A stretch of DNA of 64,000 bases from Salipiger bermudensis HTCC2601 (lineage in GTDB: Bacteria; Pseudomonadota; Alphaproteobacteria; Rhodobacterales; Rhodobacteraceae): positions 2,879,934 to 2,943,933 of the forward strand of contig NZ_DS022276.1 of assembly GCF_000153725.1 (NCBI RefSeq), given 5' to 3'. A program made the position numbers and the translations under genes. A model generated the notes under the pieces. It saw only the letters and a program-made list of their open reading frames with translations, was not told the origin of the DNA and did not search any database. Numbering within the stretch: the first letter of the stretch is position 1; each line of letters begins with the position of its first letter. This document shows, one piece after another, positions 45,725 through 56,649 of the stretch.

Positions 45725-46888
45725 ATGTTCAACGCGGTCATGAGCTTTGATCTGGGCGAGGATGTGAATGCGCTGCGCGAGATGGTGCATCGCTGGGCCC
45801 AGGATCGGGTGAAGCCGATGGCGGCCGAGGTCGATGCCTCGAACGCCTTTCCCAATGATCTGTGGACCGAGATGGGCGAGCTGGGCCTGCTCGGCATCAC
45901 CGTGCCCGAAGAGTTCGGCGGCGCCGGCATGGGCTATCTCGCCCATGTCATCGCGGTCGAGGAGATCGCCCGCGCCTCGGCTTCGGTGTCGCTGTCCTAC
46001 GGTGCGCATTCGAACCTCTGCGTCAACCAGATCAAGCTGAACGGTTCGGCCGAGCAGAAGGCGAAATACCTGCCCGGGTTGGTCTCGGGGCAACACGTCG
46101 GCGCGCTGGCGATGTCAGAGCCCGGTGCCGGCTCGGACGTGGTGAGCATGAAGCTGCGCGCCGAGAAGAAGAACGACCGCTTCGTGCTGAACGGCAACAA
46201 GTACTGGATCACCAACGGACCCGATGCCGACACGCTGGTGGTCTATGCCAAGACCGACCCGGAGGCGGGCTCCAAGGGCATCACCGCCTTCCTGATCGAG
46301 AAGTCGATGACCGGCTTCACGACGAGCCCGCATTTCGACAAGCTCGGGATGCGCGGGTCGAACACCGCCGAGCTGATCTTCGACGATGTCGAGGTGCCGT
46401 TCGAGAACATCCTCGGCGAGGAGGGCAAGGGCGTGCGGGTGCTGATGTCGGGGCTCGACTACGAGCGCGTGGTGCTCGCGGGCATCGGCACCGGGATCAT
46501 GGCGGCCTGTCTCGACGAGATCATGCCCTACATGGCCGAGCGCAAGCAGTTCGGCCAGCCGATCGGGAGCTTCCAGCTGATGCAGGGCAAGATCGCCGAC
46601 ATGTACACGGCGATGAACTCGGCCCGGGCCTATGTCTACGAGGTTGCCAAGGCCTGCGACCGGGGCGACGTGACCCGTCAGGACGCGGCGGCCTGCTGCC
46701 TCTACGCCTCCGAGCAGGCGATGGTGCAGGCGCATCAGGCGGTGCAGGCGATGGGCGGGGCAGGCTTCCTCGCCGATGCGCCGGTGGCGCGGCTGTTCCG
46801 CGATGCCAAGCTGATGGAGATCGGCGCCGGCACCTCCGAGATCCGCCGCATGCTGGTGGGTCGGGAACTGATGGCCGCCATGGGGTGA
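45725..46888 (+). CDS. ivd: Isovaleryl-CoA dehydrogenase
   Basis: 387 residues from the ATG at 45725 (GGAGGAGGG). Acyl-CoA dehydrogenase fold with the signatures [38 protein letters not shown] and [21 protein letters not shown]. The context, first in a cluster with methylcrotonyl-CoA carboxylase and HMG-CoA lyase, identifies the isovaleryl-CoA member. FYGQ-type base placement follows the isovaleryl group, with Glu in [10 protein letters not shown] as the probable catalytic base. It converts isovaleryl-CoA to 3-methylcrotonyl-CoA, passing electrons to ETF. A 30-bp palindrome follows. Confidence 0.94.
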   Translation: MFNAVMSFDLGEDVNALREMVHRWAQDRVKPMAAEVDASNAFPNDLWTEMGELGLLGITVPEEFGGAGMGYLAHVIAVEEIARASASVSLSYGAHSNLCVNQIKLNGSAEQKAKYLPGLVSGQHVGALAMSEPGAGSDVVSMKLRAEKKNDRFVLNGNKYWITNGPDADTLVVYAKTDPEAGSKGITAFLIEKSMTGFTTSPHFDKLGMRGSNTAELIFDDVEVPFENILGEEGKGVRVLMSGLDYERVVLAGIGTGIMAACLDEIMPYMAERKQFGQPIGSFQLMQGKIADMYTAMNSARAYVYEVAKACDRGDVTRQDAAACCLYASEQAMVQAHQAVQAMGGAGFLADAPVARLFRDAKLMEIGAGTSEIRRMLVGRELMAAMG

Positions 46889-46924
46889 GGGGTGGCGAAC
46901 GTCGCGAGATCGGGGTTTCGGGCG

Positions 46925-46954
46925 GGCCAAGAATTTTAGCTAAAATTCTTGGCC
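46925..46954. repeat. Perfect 30-bp palindrome (family P)
   Basis: The left half is GGCCAAGAATTTTAG and the right half its exact inverse complement, with no loop. It lies between ivd and the acyl-CoA ligase gene. It shares AAGAATTTT with the element at 8046. As RNA it would form a long hairpin and could set differential expression inside the cluster. Confidence 0.85.
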
Positions 46955-46988
46955 CCCCGCGCCGCAAGGGCAGTCGAGGGAGGAGAGG

Positions 46989-48559
46989 ATGCAACCGACC
47001 CTGAGGGGCACAGACTATGCCGCGCTCTGCGAGGGCTTTGCGTGGCGTTTCCCGGACCGGCTCAATCTGGCGGCACAGGTCTGCGACGACTGGGCCGCGG
47101 ATGCGCCGGAGCGGGGCGCGATCCTCGACATGCGCGCGGGCGACATGCGGCTGTGCAGCTACGGCGCGCTGCAGCTGCTGTCGCGCCGGGTCGAGGCCTG
47201 GCTGCGCGGGCAGGGCGTGGGCCGCGGCGACCGCGTGGGCGTGTTGCTGAGCCAAAGCCCGCTCTGCGCCGCGGCCCATATTGCCGCCTGGCGCATGGGG
47301 GCGATCTCGGTGCCGCTGTTCAAGCTCTTCAAGCACGACGCGCTTGCCTCGCGGCTGGGTGACAGCGGCGCGCGTGCGGTGGTGACCGACGATGAGGGCG
47401 CGGACATGGTCGCGCCTTTCGGGCTGCCCACCGTTACGGAAGACGCTCTGCCGGAGCCGGGCGTGTGGCCCGCCGTCGAGACTAGGCCGGAAGATCCGGC
47501 GGTGTTGATCTACACCTCGGGCACCACCGGCAAGCCCAAGGGCGCGCTGCACGGGCACCGGGTGCTGACCGGCCACCTGCCGGGGGTCGAGATGAGCCAC
47601 GACCTGCTGGGTCAGTCGGGTGACGTGCTCTGGACCCCGGCGGACTGGGCGTGGATCGGGGGGCTCTTCGATGTGCTGATGCCGGGGCTGGCGCTCGGTG
47701 TGCCGGTGGTGGCGGCGCGAATGCCAAGGTTCGGTGTTGAAGAGTGTCTGAGGATCTGCCGGGAAGCCTCTGTGCGCAATGTGTTTTTCCCACCCACGGC
47801 GCTGCGGATGCTGAAAGCTGAGGGCGCGGAGATCCCCGGGCTGCGCTCGGTGGCGAGCGGCGGCGAGCCGCTGGGGGCCGAGATGCTGGGCTGGGGGCGC
47901 GCCGCCTTTGGTGTCGAGATCAACGAGTTCTACGGACAGACCGAGTGCAACATGGTGGCCTCCTCCTGTAACGCGCTGTTCGAGGCGCGGCCCGGCTGCA
48001 TCGGCAAGCCGGCGCCGGGGGTTCGGATCGGGGTGATCGACGATCAGGGGCTCGAGACCGACGGTGAGGGCGACGTTGCGATCCAGCGTGGGGCGGCCTC
48101 GATGATGCTGGAATACTGGCAGAACCCCGAGGCGACGGCGGAAAAGTTCCGCGGCGACTGGCTGGTGACGGGCGATCGGGGGATCTGGGAGCATGGCTTT
48201 CTGCGCTTCGTCGGGCGCGAGGATGACGTGATTACCTCGGCCGGCTACCGCATCGGCCCGGCGGAGATCGAGGATTGCCTGCTGACCCATCCAGGCGTCG
48301 CCACGGTCGGTGTGGTGGGCAAACCCTGTGCGCTGCGCACCGAGCTGGTCAAGGCCTACGTGGTGCGCAAGGCGGGCCATGATCCAAGCGCCGAAGAGCT
48401 TCAAGACTGGGTCAAAGAGCGGCTCGCAAGCTATTCCTATCCAAGGGAAATCGGATTTCTCGATGCGTTGCCGATGACGGTGACGGGCAAGGTGATCCGC
48501 AAGCAACTCAAGGCCCGCGCGGCCGCCGAATGTGAGGCCGAGACGGCCGGGGAGGTTTC

Positions 48560-48563
<4 letters not shown>
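46989..48563 (+). CDS. AMP-dependent acyl-CoA synthetase
   Basis: 524 residues with GGAGGAGAGG ahead. ANL-superfamily motifs: [19 protein letters not shown] (P-loop), [10 protein letters not shown] (A5), [26 protein letters not shown] (A7-A8), and the C-terminal [14 protein letters not shown] with the catalytic Lys. It resembles medium/short-chain acyl-CoA synthetases (ACSM-like). In this cluster it probably activates isovalerate, methylcrotonate or acetoacetate, feeding the pathway with free acids. ATGA overlap with the following carboxylase gene. Confidence 0.88.
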
Positions 48564-50164
<1,601 letters not shown>

Positions 50165-50293
50165 CCCGGTGCCGGCGTCGGGCCGCCCCGGTGGCGGTGC
50201 TCCCGCCCGCCCACCCCGCACCGCCACCGGGGCGGGACCTCTGGTGCCGCGGCCGGTTGATATTGGAGTGGTTCGAGAGGTTGGAGGGGGTGC

Positions 50294-50373
50294 GGCATGG
50301 TGAGCATGCCGAGGGGCTCTGCCCCGTCCGCGCAAGCGCGGACTCCCCGGGATATTTGAGGCCAGAAGAAGCC
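50294..50373 (+). repeat. Family R repeat between mccB and mccA
   Basis: Hairpins GGCATG/CATGCC (50294-50310), GGGGC/GCCCC (50313-50325) and GTCCGCGC/GCGCGGAC (50326-50343) precede the core TCCCCGGGATATTTGAGGCC then AGAAGAAGCC (50344-50373). It splits the carboxylase subunit genes by 231 bases. Confidence 0.75.
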
Positions 50374-50395
50374 ATGGGCGTCTGGGAGGACGGAG

Positions 50396-52342
50396 ATGTT
50401 TGACACGGTACTGATCGCCAACCGGGGCGAGATCGCCTGCCGGGTGATGGAGACGGCACGGGCGATGGGGCTGCGCTGTGTCGCGGTCTATTCCGAGGCC
50501 GATGCGGGGGCAAAGCACGTTGCCATGGCGGACGAGGCGGTCTGCATCGGTGGGGCTGCGCCGGCGGAGAGCTACCTGCGCGGGGAGCGCATCATCGAGG
50601 CGGCGCTGGCCACCGGGGCGGGGGCGATCCACCCGGGCTACGGCTTCCTGTCGGAGAACCCGGATTTCGTCGAGGCGGTGGAGGCGGCGGGGTTGGTCTT
50701 TGTCGGCCCCGGCGCGGCGGCGATCCGGGCGATGGGGCTCAAGGATGCCGCCAAGCGGCTGATGCACGAGGCCGGCGTGCCGGTGGTGCCGGGCTATCAC
50801 GGGGAAGCGCAGGATGCGCGCTTCCTCGCTGGCGAGGCCGAGGCCATTGGCTACCCGGTGCTGATCAAGGCGGTCGCGGGCGGCGGCGGCAAGGGAATGC
50901 GGCTGGTCGAGCGGGCGGAGGCGTTTGCCGACGCTCTGAAGAGCGCGCAGGCCGAGGCGCGCGGGGCGTTCGGCAACGAGGCGGTGCTGATCGAGAAGTT
51001 TGTCTCCAAGCCGCGCCATATCGAGGTGCAGGTCTTTGGCGACGGCACGCGGGCGGTGCATCTTTTCGAGCGCGACTGCTCTCTTCAGCGCCGGCACCAG
51101 AAGGTGATCGAGGAGGCGCCGGCACCGGGCATGACGCAGGAAATGCGCCAGGCCATGGGGGCTGCGGCGGTGCGCGCGGCCGAGGCCATCGGCTATAAGG
51201 GCGCGGGCACCATCGAGTTTATCGTCGACGGCTCGCGCGGGCTGCGCCCGGACGGGTTCTGGTTCATGGAGATGAACACCCGCCTGCAGGTGGAGCACCC
51301 GGTGACCGAGGCGATCACAGGGATCGACCTCGTGGAATGGCAGCTGCGGGTGGCCGCGGGCGAGCCGCTGCCGATGGCGCAGGAAGAGCTGGGCATCACC
51401 GGCCATGCCTTTGAGGCGCGGCTCTATGCCGAGGACGTGCCGGCTGGGTTCCTGCCGGCCACCGGGCGGCTGGCGCGGCTCGCCTTCCCGTCGGATGTGC
51501 GGGCCGATAGCGGCGTGCGCTCGGGCGATGTGATCTCGCCGCATTACGATCCGATGATCGCGAAGCTGATCGTGCACGGGCCGACGCGCGAGATCGCGCT
51601 GCGCAAGCTGGCGCGCGGGCTGGCGCAGACGCAGGTGGCGGGCACGGTCACCAACCTCGCCTTCCTCGGCGCGTTGGCGCGGCACCCGGGCTTTGCCAGG
51701 GGCGAGGTCGATACCGGGCTGATCGGGCGCGATATCACCGCGCTGACCGAGGCGCCGGCGGCTCCGGCGGCGGTGCTGGCGCAGGCGGCGCTGTCGGCGG
51801 CGGGCCTGTGGCAGGGCGACGCGCCGCATCGGGGCTTTGCGCTCTGGGAGCCTCTGGCGCGCAGCGTGACCCTGCGCCATGCCGGCGAGGAGATCGTCGC
51901 GACGCTGCGGGTCATGGCGCCCGACAGGATCGAGGTGGCGCTCGGGGAGAGCCGGGTGCTGGCCGAGCGGATGGGCGGTGCGTGGCGGCTTGACGGGCGA
52001 CCCGCGGCGGCGCTGTTCCGCGAGGGTGGAGAGATCACCGTCTTTGCCGAGGGCGGGCAGGTCTTCGAGCTGGTCGATCCGCTGGAGCGGGCGGCAGAGG
52101 CTTCGGGTGGCAACCTGATCGAGGCGCCGATGCCGGGGCGCGTGGTCTCGGTGCACGCGGAGGCCGGGCAGCCGGTCAGCGCAGGCGATCGGCTGGCGGT
52201 GCTCGAGGCGATGAAGATGGAGCACACGCTGACCGCCTGGCGCGACGGGGTGGTGGCCGAGGTGCTGGTCACGGCCGGCGCGCAGGTCGAGGCGGGCGCA
52301 GCGCTGATGCGGCTCGAGGACGAGGCGGAGGACGCGGCGTGA
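50396..52342 (+). CDS. mccA: Methylcrotonyl-CoA carboxylase, biotin-containing (alpha) subunit
   Basis: 648 residues. Biotin carboxylase N domain (VLIANRGEIACRVMETARAMG), ATP-grasp (KAVAGGGGKGMRLVERAEAF, ERDCSLQRRHQKVIEEAPA, FMEMNTRLQVEHPVTEAITG), C domain to ~residue 450, then a linker and a C-terminal biotinyl domain with K607 in LEAMKMEHTL. It carboxylates its own biotin with bicarbonate and ATP. The start overlaps the region after repeat R by a GGACGGAG ribosome site. GTGA overlap with the GST gene. Confidence 0.95.
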   Translation: MFDTVLIANRGEIACRVMETARAMGLRCVAVYSEADAGAKHVAMADEAVCIGGAAPAESYLRGERIIEAALATGAGAIHPGYGFLSENPDFVEAVEAAGLVFVGPGAAAIRAMGLKDAAKRLMHEAGVPVVPGYHGEAQDARFLAGEAEAIGYPVLIKAVAGGGGKGMRLVERAEAFADALKSAQAEARGAFGNEAVLIEKFVSKPRHIEVQVFGDGTRAVHLFERDCSLQRRHQKVIEEAPAPGMTQEMRQAMGAAAVRAAEAIGYKGAGTIEFIVDGSRGLRPDGFWFMEMNTRLQVEHPVTEAITGIDLVEWQLRVAAGEPLPMAQEELGITGHAFEARLYAEDVPAGFLPATGRLARLAFPSDVRADSGVRSGDVISPHYDPMIAKLIVHGPTREIALRKLARGLAQTQVAGTVTNLAFLGALARHPGFARGEVDTGLIGRDITALTEAPAAPAAVLAQAALSAAGLWQGDAPHRGFALWEPLARSVTLRHAGEEIVATLRVMAPDRIEVALGESRVLAERMGGAWRLDGRPAAALFREGGEITVFAEGGQVFELVDPLERAAEASGGNLIEAPMPGRVVSVHAEAGQPVSAGDRLAVLEAMKMEHTLTAWRDGVVAEVLVTAGAQVEAGAALMRLEDEAEDAA

Positions 52343-53004
52343 TCCGGCTGCATCACGTGCCGCAATCGCGCTCGATGCGGGTGCTGTGGCTGCTCTACGA
52401 GCTGGGTGTGCCCTTCGAGCTGGTGCTGCGGCCCTTCGACAAGTCGCTGCGCGGGCCGGACTATCTTTCGCTCTCGCCCGCCGGCCGGGTGCCGGCGCTG
52501 GAGATCGAGGGCGAGCGGATGTTCGAGAGCCTCGCGATGATGCAATATCTCTGCGAGCGCTTCCCGGAGGCGGGCTTGGGCCGGGCGCCGGGCAGCCCCG
52601 ACCGCATGGGCTGGCTGAGCTGGCTGCACTTCGCCGAGACCATCAGCCAGCACGCGGCGGCGCTGACCCAGCAGCATCTCATGCTGCGCGAGGATGCGAT
52701 GCGCTCGCCGATCATCATGCAGCTCGAGGCGAAGCGGCTTGAGAAATGCTATGCCGCGCTCGAGGCGCGGCTGTCGCCGCCGCTGGAGAAGCGCGACCAT
52801 CTGCTGACCTCGGGGTTTTCGGCGGTCGATATCGCGGTCGGGCAGGCGGTCTACATGGCGCGGCATTTCGCGAAGATCGAGGGCTTTGCGGAGCTGAGCG
52901 CCTGGTATGCGCGGATCACCGGTCGGGATGGGTTCGCAAGATCCCTGCCGGGGCCGGAAGAGCGGCTCTACGGGCAGGACTTCTACCCGGCCTGGGAGAG
53001 CTGA
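52339..53004 (+). CDS. Glutathione S-transferase
   Basis: 221 residues with a GTG start overlapping the mccA stop. The N-terminal thioredoxin-like domain reads HHVPQSRSMRVLWLLYELGVPFEL, with Ser/Arg in the glutathione site, and GRVPALEIEGERMFESLAMMQYLCERFP (cis-Pro and E/S binding glutathione). The C-terminal all-alpha domain has DHLLTSGFSAVDIAVGQA. It is an odd member of a leucine degradation operon. It could detoxify an electrophilic enoyl-CoA intermediate such as methylcrotonyl-CoA. That role is inferred from position only. Confidence 0.88.
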   Translation: MIRLHHVPQSRSMRVLWLLYELGVPFELVLRPFDKSLRGPDYLSLSPAGRVPALEIEGERMFESLAMMQYLCERFPEAGLGRAPGSPDRMGWLSWLHFAETISQHAAALTQQHLMLREDAMRSPIIMQLEAKRLEKCYAALEARLSPPLEKRDHLLTSGFSAVDIAVGQAVYMARHFAKIEGFAELSAWYARITGRDGFARSLPGPEERLYGQDFYPAWES

Positions 53005-53129
53005 GGGACCTGGAGCGCGCCTTGCCGGCGCGCGCAGGTCGTCTCGCCGCCCGGGAGGCGGCTCGGGTTTGGGCGGTGTGGCGACGTGGGGCGCGGTGCC
53101 CGGCCCATGTTCGCACGGCGCGGGCGGGA

Positions 53130-53274
53130 TTTGAGTATTTGGAACGTAGAGAAGATCGGGGTTGTGGGATCGACGTGTCTGCTGCGGGAGGACGAGGTCG
53201 GAGGGCGTGCCGCGCCTGGCCCGGCAGAGGCGCGGATCGCGAGGGGCGGCTTTGAGTATTTGGAACGTAGAGAA
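53130..53274 (+). repeat. Two direct copies of a 24-base family R core
   Basis: An identical 24-base sequence beginning TTTGAGTATTTGG and ending AGAGAA occurs at 53130-53153 and 53251-53274, 121 bases apart, in the 287-base gap between the GST and HMG-CoA lyase genes. It is a variant of the TATTT...AGAGAAG repeat core without the preceding GC hairpins. The second copy lies just before the lyase ribosome site. Confidence 0.85.
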
Positions 53275-53291
53275 AACAGGAGTGGCGCGGC

Positions 53292-54143
53292 ATGGGTGAG
53301 CGGGTCGAGATCTTCGAGGTCGGGCCTCGGGACGGGTTGCAGAACGAGGCGCGGGAGATCCCGGCGGCGGAAAAGATCGCGCTCGTGGATTGCCTTTCGC
53401 GGGCCGGCCTCCGGCGTATCGAATGCGCCAGCTTCGTGAGCCCGAAATGGGTGCCGCAGATGGCGAGCTCCGGCGAAGTGCTGGCGGGGATCACCCGGGC
53501 AGACGGGGTGTCCTACGCGGCGCTCACGCCCAACATGAAGGGCTTCGAGGCGGCGATGGCGGCAGGGGCCGACGAGGTGGCGATTTTCGGCTCGGCCTCG
53601 GAAGGGTTCAGCCGCGCCAATATCAACGCCTCGATTCAAGAGAGCCTTGCGCGTTTTGCGCCTGTGGCCGAGGCGGCGAACGCGCGCGGCGTGCCGGTCA
53701 GGGGCTATGTCTCCTGCGTCGTCGAGTGCCCCTATGACGGGGCCGTGGCGCCGGAGGCGGTGGCGCGGGTGGTCGCGGCGTTGCGCGACATGGGCTGCTA
53801 CGAGGTCTCGCTCGGCGACACCATCGGACGCGGCACGCCCGAGGCCGTTGATGCGATGCTGGCGGCGGTCCTGAGCGAGATGCCGGCGGCGCGGCTGGCG
53901 GGGCATTTCCACGACACCTCCGGGCAGGCGCTCGACAATATCGAGGTGGCGCTGGGGCGCGGGCTGCGGGTCTTTGACGCCGCGGTCGGGGGCCTGGGCG
54001 GCTGCCCCTATGCGCCGGGCGCGGCCGGCAACGTGGCCACCGAGGCGGTGGCGGCGCGGCTTTCGGCGCTGGGTTACGAGCACGGGCTCGACATGGGCGT
54101 TCTTGAAGAGGCCGCCGGGATGGCGCGGGCAATGCGCGGCTGA
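53292..54143 (+). CDS. mvaB: Hydroxymethylglutaryl-CoA lyase
   Basis: 283 residues with AGGAG nine bases ahead. TIM-barrel of the HMGL-like family: EIFEVGPRDGLQNEAREIPA (metal-binding Asp, catalytic Arg), ECASFVSPKWVPQMA, and the signature GGLGGCPYAPGAAGNVATE with the catalytic Cys. It cleaves HMG-CoA to acetoacetate and acetyl-CoA, the last step of leucine breakdown. It sits 36 bases before the hydratase gene. The family R copy just upstream may affect its translation. Confidence 0.95.
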   Translation: MGERVEIFEVGPRDGLQNEAREIPAAEKIALVDCLSRAGLRRIECASFVSPKWVPQMASSGEVLAGITRADGVSYAALTPNMKGFEAAMAAGADEVAIFGSASEGFSRANINASIQESLARFAPVAEAANARGVPVRGYVSCVVECPYDGAVAPEAVARVVAALRDMGCYEVSLGDTIGRGTPEAVDAMLAAVLSEMPAARLAGHFHDTSGQALDNIEVALGRGLRVFDAAVGGLGGCPYAPGAAGNVATEAVAARLSALGYEHGLDMGVLEEAAGMARAMRG

Positions 54144-54179
54144 TCCCCGTGACGGACAACGGGACAGGGAGGACTGGCG

Positions 54180-54956
54180 ATGGAGTTGATCAAGGTGACG
54201 CGCGATGGGCGCGGGGTGGCGGTGCTGACGCTGGCGCGGGCCGAGAAGCACAACGCGCTCTCGGCGCAGATGATGACCGAGCTCGAGGCGGCGGCGAAGG
54301 GGCTGGCCCGCGAGGACGACGTACGCGTGGTGGTGCTGGCCGCCGAGGGACGCTCGTTCTGCGCCGGGGGCGACCTGGCCTGGATGCGCGCGCAGTTCGG
54401 CATGGACGCGGCGACCCGCAAGGCCGAGTCGCGGCGCATCGCCACGGCACTGGCGGCGCTGGCGGCGCTGCCGCAGCCGCTCATCGGCAGGGTGCAGGGC
54501 AATGCGCTGGGCGGCGGCGTCGGGCTGGTCTCGGTCTGCGACGTGGCGATCGGCACGGAGGCGGTGAAGATGGGCTTCACCGAGACACGGCTCGGGCTGA
54601 TCCCGGCCAATATCGGCCCCTATGCCATCGCGCGCATGGGCGCGACGCGGGCGCGCGAGGTGTTCATGTCGGGCCGAGTGTTCGACGCCGCGGAGGCCAT
54701 GCGACTCAACCTGCTCGCGAAGGTGGTCGCTCCGGAGGCGCTCGACGCGGCGGTCGAGGCCGAGATCGCGCCCTACCTCGGCTGCGCGCCCTTCGCGGTG
54801 CGCGACGCGAAGGCGCTGCTCAACGCGCTGGCGGGGCAGGTGAGCGAGGCCGATCTCGACTTTGCCATCGAGGCGCTGGCGAAGCGCTGGGAAACCGAGG
54901 AGGCGCGCGAGGGCATCGGCGCCTTTCTCGACAAGCGCAAGGCGCCCTGGGGCTGA
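54180..54956 (+). CDS. liuC: 3-methylglutaconyl-CoA hydratase (enoyl-CoA hydratase family)
   Basis: 258 residues with GGGAGGA ahead. Crotonase fold: FCAGGGDLAWMRAQFGMDAA (first oxyanion-hole strand), GRVQGNALGGGVGLVSVCDVAIGTE (second). The DLAWM and GMDAATRKAESRRIATAL segments are characteristic of methylglutaconyl-CoA hydratase. It hydrates 3-methylglutaconyl-CoA to HMG-CoA, supplying the lyase encoded just upstream. Completes the leucine route begun by ivd. Confidence 0.92.
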   Translation: MELIKVTRDGRGVAVLTLARAEKHNALSAQMMTELEAAAKGLAREDDVRVVVLAAEGRSFCAGGDLAWMRAQFGMDAATRKAESRRIATALAALAALPQPLIGRVQGNALGGGVGLVSVCDVAIGTEAVKMGFTETRLGLIPANIGPYAIARMGATRAREVFMSGRVFDAAEAMRLNLLAKVVAPEALDAAVEAEIAPYLGCAPFAVRDAKALLNALAGQVSEADLDFAIEALAKRWETEEAREGIGAFLDKRKAPWG

Positions 54957-55048
54957 CCCGCGGGCAGGGGGTGTGTGATCCCGGCCCCGCCGCTTGCATC
55001 GTGGCGAAGGGGGCGGCAGGCTGAGACCTGTCGCAAGGAGACCGCGCC

Positions 55049-55417
55049 CTGATCCAGATCGCCCATTTCCATGCAACGCTTTGCCTTGCCGTGATCTTCT
55101 TCCAGATCGCGCTGATCTTTGGCGCGCCGCTGGCAGCGGTCGCGCCGGGGTCGACCGAGGCGGGCGCCTTGCCCTATCGCGACCGGCTCTTCGCCGGTCT
55201 CACCGCCTTCCTGATGCTGTTCGCCGCGCTGTCGATCATCTCGGCGGCGGGGTTTCCGGGACTTGTCTGGCCGCGCTGGACCGGCTGGATCACGGTGGCA
55301 CTGCACGCCGCCTCTGCCGGGCTGAGCCTTTTGTCGCGAAAGTCCGCCGAGCGCGCCGGCTGGGCGCCGGTCCAGGCGGTGCTGGCGGGACTGGCGCTGG
55401 TTGTCGTTACCGCCTGA
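55049..55417 (+). CDS. Small membrane protein with probable CTG or GTG start
   Basis: About 122 residues if read from the CTG at 55049, which follows AAGGAG by eight bases. The first ATG/GTG in frame is a GTG at 55091 without a site. The protein has four hydrophobic segments (LCLAVIFFQIALIFGAPLAA, LFAGLTAFLMLFAALSIISA, WITVALHAASAGLSLLS, VQAVLAGLALVVVTA). No family recognised. It is 92 bases beyond the hydratase gene and before the nuo promoter region. A CTG start is rare and is inferred only from the ribosome site and the extra helix it adds. Confidence 0.55.
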   Translation: MIQIAHFHATLCLAVIFFQIALIFGAPLAAVAPGSTEAGALPYRDRLFAGLTAFLMLFAALSIISAAGFPGLVWPRWTGWITVALHAASAGLSLLSRKSAERAGWAPVQAVLAGLALVVVTA

Positions 55418-55653
55418 GCGCCCCCGGCGGCGCGGCAATTGTATGCAGGAGTCGACGATAAAAATGTCGCGACCTTGCGGTGAGGGCACAAAATACAAGC
55501 TATCCTTCTAGAAAATCAGTGTTTTAACCAATTCTGAATATTTGAGCGGCTTGTTGACCCCGCCGGGTGTGAGCGATAAGTCACTCATAGCAAGGCAACA
55601 TCGCCATGGTCTCCGCGCCGGTCGCTCGGCGCGCCTCGCAAAGGAGCCAGCAA
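55418..55653 (+). promoter_or_regulatory. Promoter region of the nuo operon
   Basis: A 236-base AT-rich gap (notably 55440-55550) ahead of nuoA, unlike the tight spacing within the operon. TTGACC at 55554 could serve as a -35 with a weak -10 17 bases on (TAAGTC). GTGA-GCGATAAG-TCAC nearby is a small inverted repeat. No FNR or ArcA-like site is convincing. The promoter itself is inferred, not proved. Confidence 0.4.
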
Positions 55654-56019
55654 GTGGAAGAGATGCTGAGGGAGTATCTCCCTATTCTCGTTTTCCTGGG
55701 CATCGCGGTCGCGCTCGGCGCCATCCTGATCCTCGCCGCCGTCGTGCTCGCCGTTCGTCATCCCGATCCCGAGAAGGTCTCGGCGTATGAATGCGGCTTC
55801 AACGCGTTCGACGACGCGCGCATGAAATTCGATGTCCGTTTCTACCTGGTCTCGATCCTGTTCATCATCTTCGATCTCGAGATCGCCTTCCTGTTCCCCT
55901 GGGCCGTGGCCTTCAAGGACGTGAGCATGGTGGGGTTCTGGTCGATGATGGTGTTCCTCGGCGTGCTGACCGCTGGCTTTGCCTATGAATGGAAGAAAGG
56001 GGCGCTGGAATGGGAGTGA
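55654..56019 (+). CDS. nuoA: NADH-quinone oxidoreductase subunit A
   Basis: 121 residues from the GTG at 55654, seven bases after AAGGAG; this gives exactly the length known for alphaproteobacterial NuoA. Three membrane helices ([59 protein letters not shown]). The conserved loop [20 protein letters not shown] between the first two reaches the quinone cavity. First gene of the complex I operon. Confidence 0.95.
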   Translation: MEEMLREYLPILVFLGIAVALGAILILAAVVLAVRHPDPEKVSAYECGFNAFDDARMKFDVRFYLVSILFIIFDLEIAFLFPWAVAFKDVSMVGFWSMMVFLGVLTAGFAYEWKKGALEWE

Positions 56020-56630
56020 GCGACGAGCAAACACCGCTGGTGACCGACGTACAGGGCGACGGACGCCAGGGTCCGAGGGTCAAGTCGGGCCCGTCCTCCC
56101 CGGTCGCCTACGGCACCTACCGCGCCGGCGGAGACCAGGAGGTCGCCACGCAGGCGCTGAACCGCGAGCTCTCGGACAAGGGCTTCCTGCTGACCTCGGT
56201 CGATGACGTGATCAACTGGGCCCGCACCGGCAGCCTGCACTGGATGACCTTTGGCCTGGCGTGCTGCGCCATCGAGATGATGCACACCTCGATGCCGCGC
56301 TACGATCTCGAGCGGTTCGGCAGTGCCCCGCGCGCCAGCCCGCGACAGTCTGACCTGATGATCGTCGCTGGCACCCTGACCAACAAGATGGCCCCGGCGC
56401 TGCGCAAGGTCTACGACCAGATGCCCGAGCCGCGCTACGTGATTTCCATGGGGTCCTGCGCCAATGGCGGCGGGTATTACCACTACAGCTACTCGGTTGT
56501 GCGCGGCTGCGACCGCATCGTGCCCGTGGATGTCTACGTGCCCGGCTGCCCGCCGACCGCGGAGGCGCTGCTTTACGGCCTGATGGCGCTTCAGAAGAAG
56601 ATCCGCCGCACCGGCACGATCGTGCGATAG
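56010..56630 (+). CDS. nuoB: NADH-quinone oxidoreductase subunit B (N2 cluster)
   Basis: 206 residues from the ATG at 56010, overlapping the nuoA stop by ten bases. The N2 [4Fe-4S] ligands are C85-C86 ([10 protein letters not shown]), plus the cysteines of MGSCANGGG and [11 protein letters not shown]. The first ~35 residues are a hydrophilic extension before the conserved core, common in this lineage. It passes electrons from the peripheral arm to quinone. Confidence 0.97.
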   Translation: MGVSDEQTPLVTDVQGDGRQGPRVKSGPSSPVAYGTYRAGGDQEVATQALNRELSDKGFLLTSVDDVINWARTGSLHWMTFGLACCAIEMMHTSMPRYDLERFGSAPRASPRQSDLMIVAGTLTNKMAPALRKVYDQMPEPRYVISMGSCANGGGYYHYSYSVVRGCDRIVPVDVYVPGCPPTAEALLYGLMALQKKIRRTGTIVR

Positions 56631-56649
56631 GCGAGGCGGGGAGAGAGCT

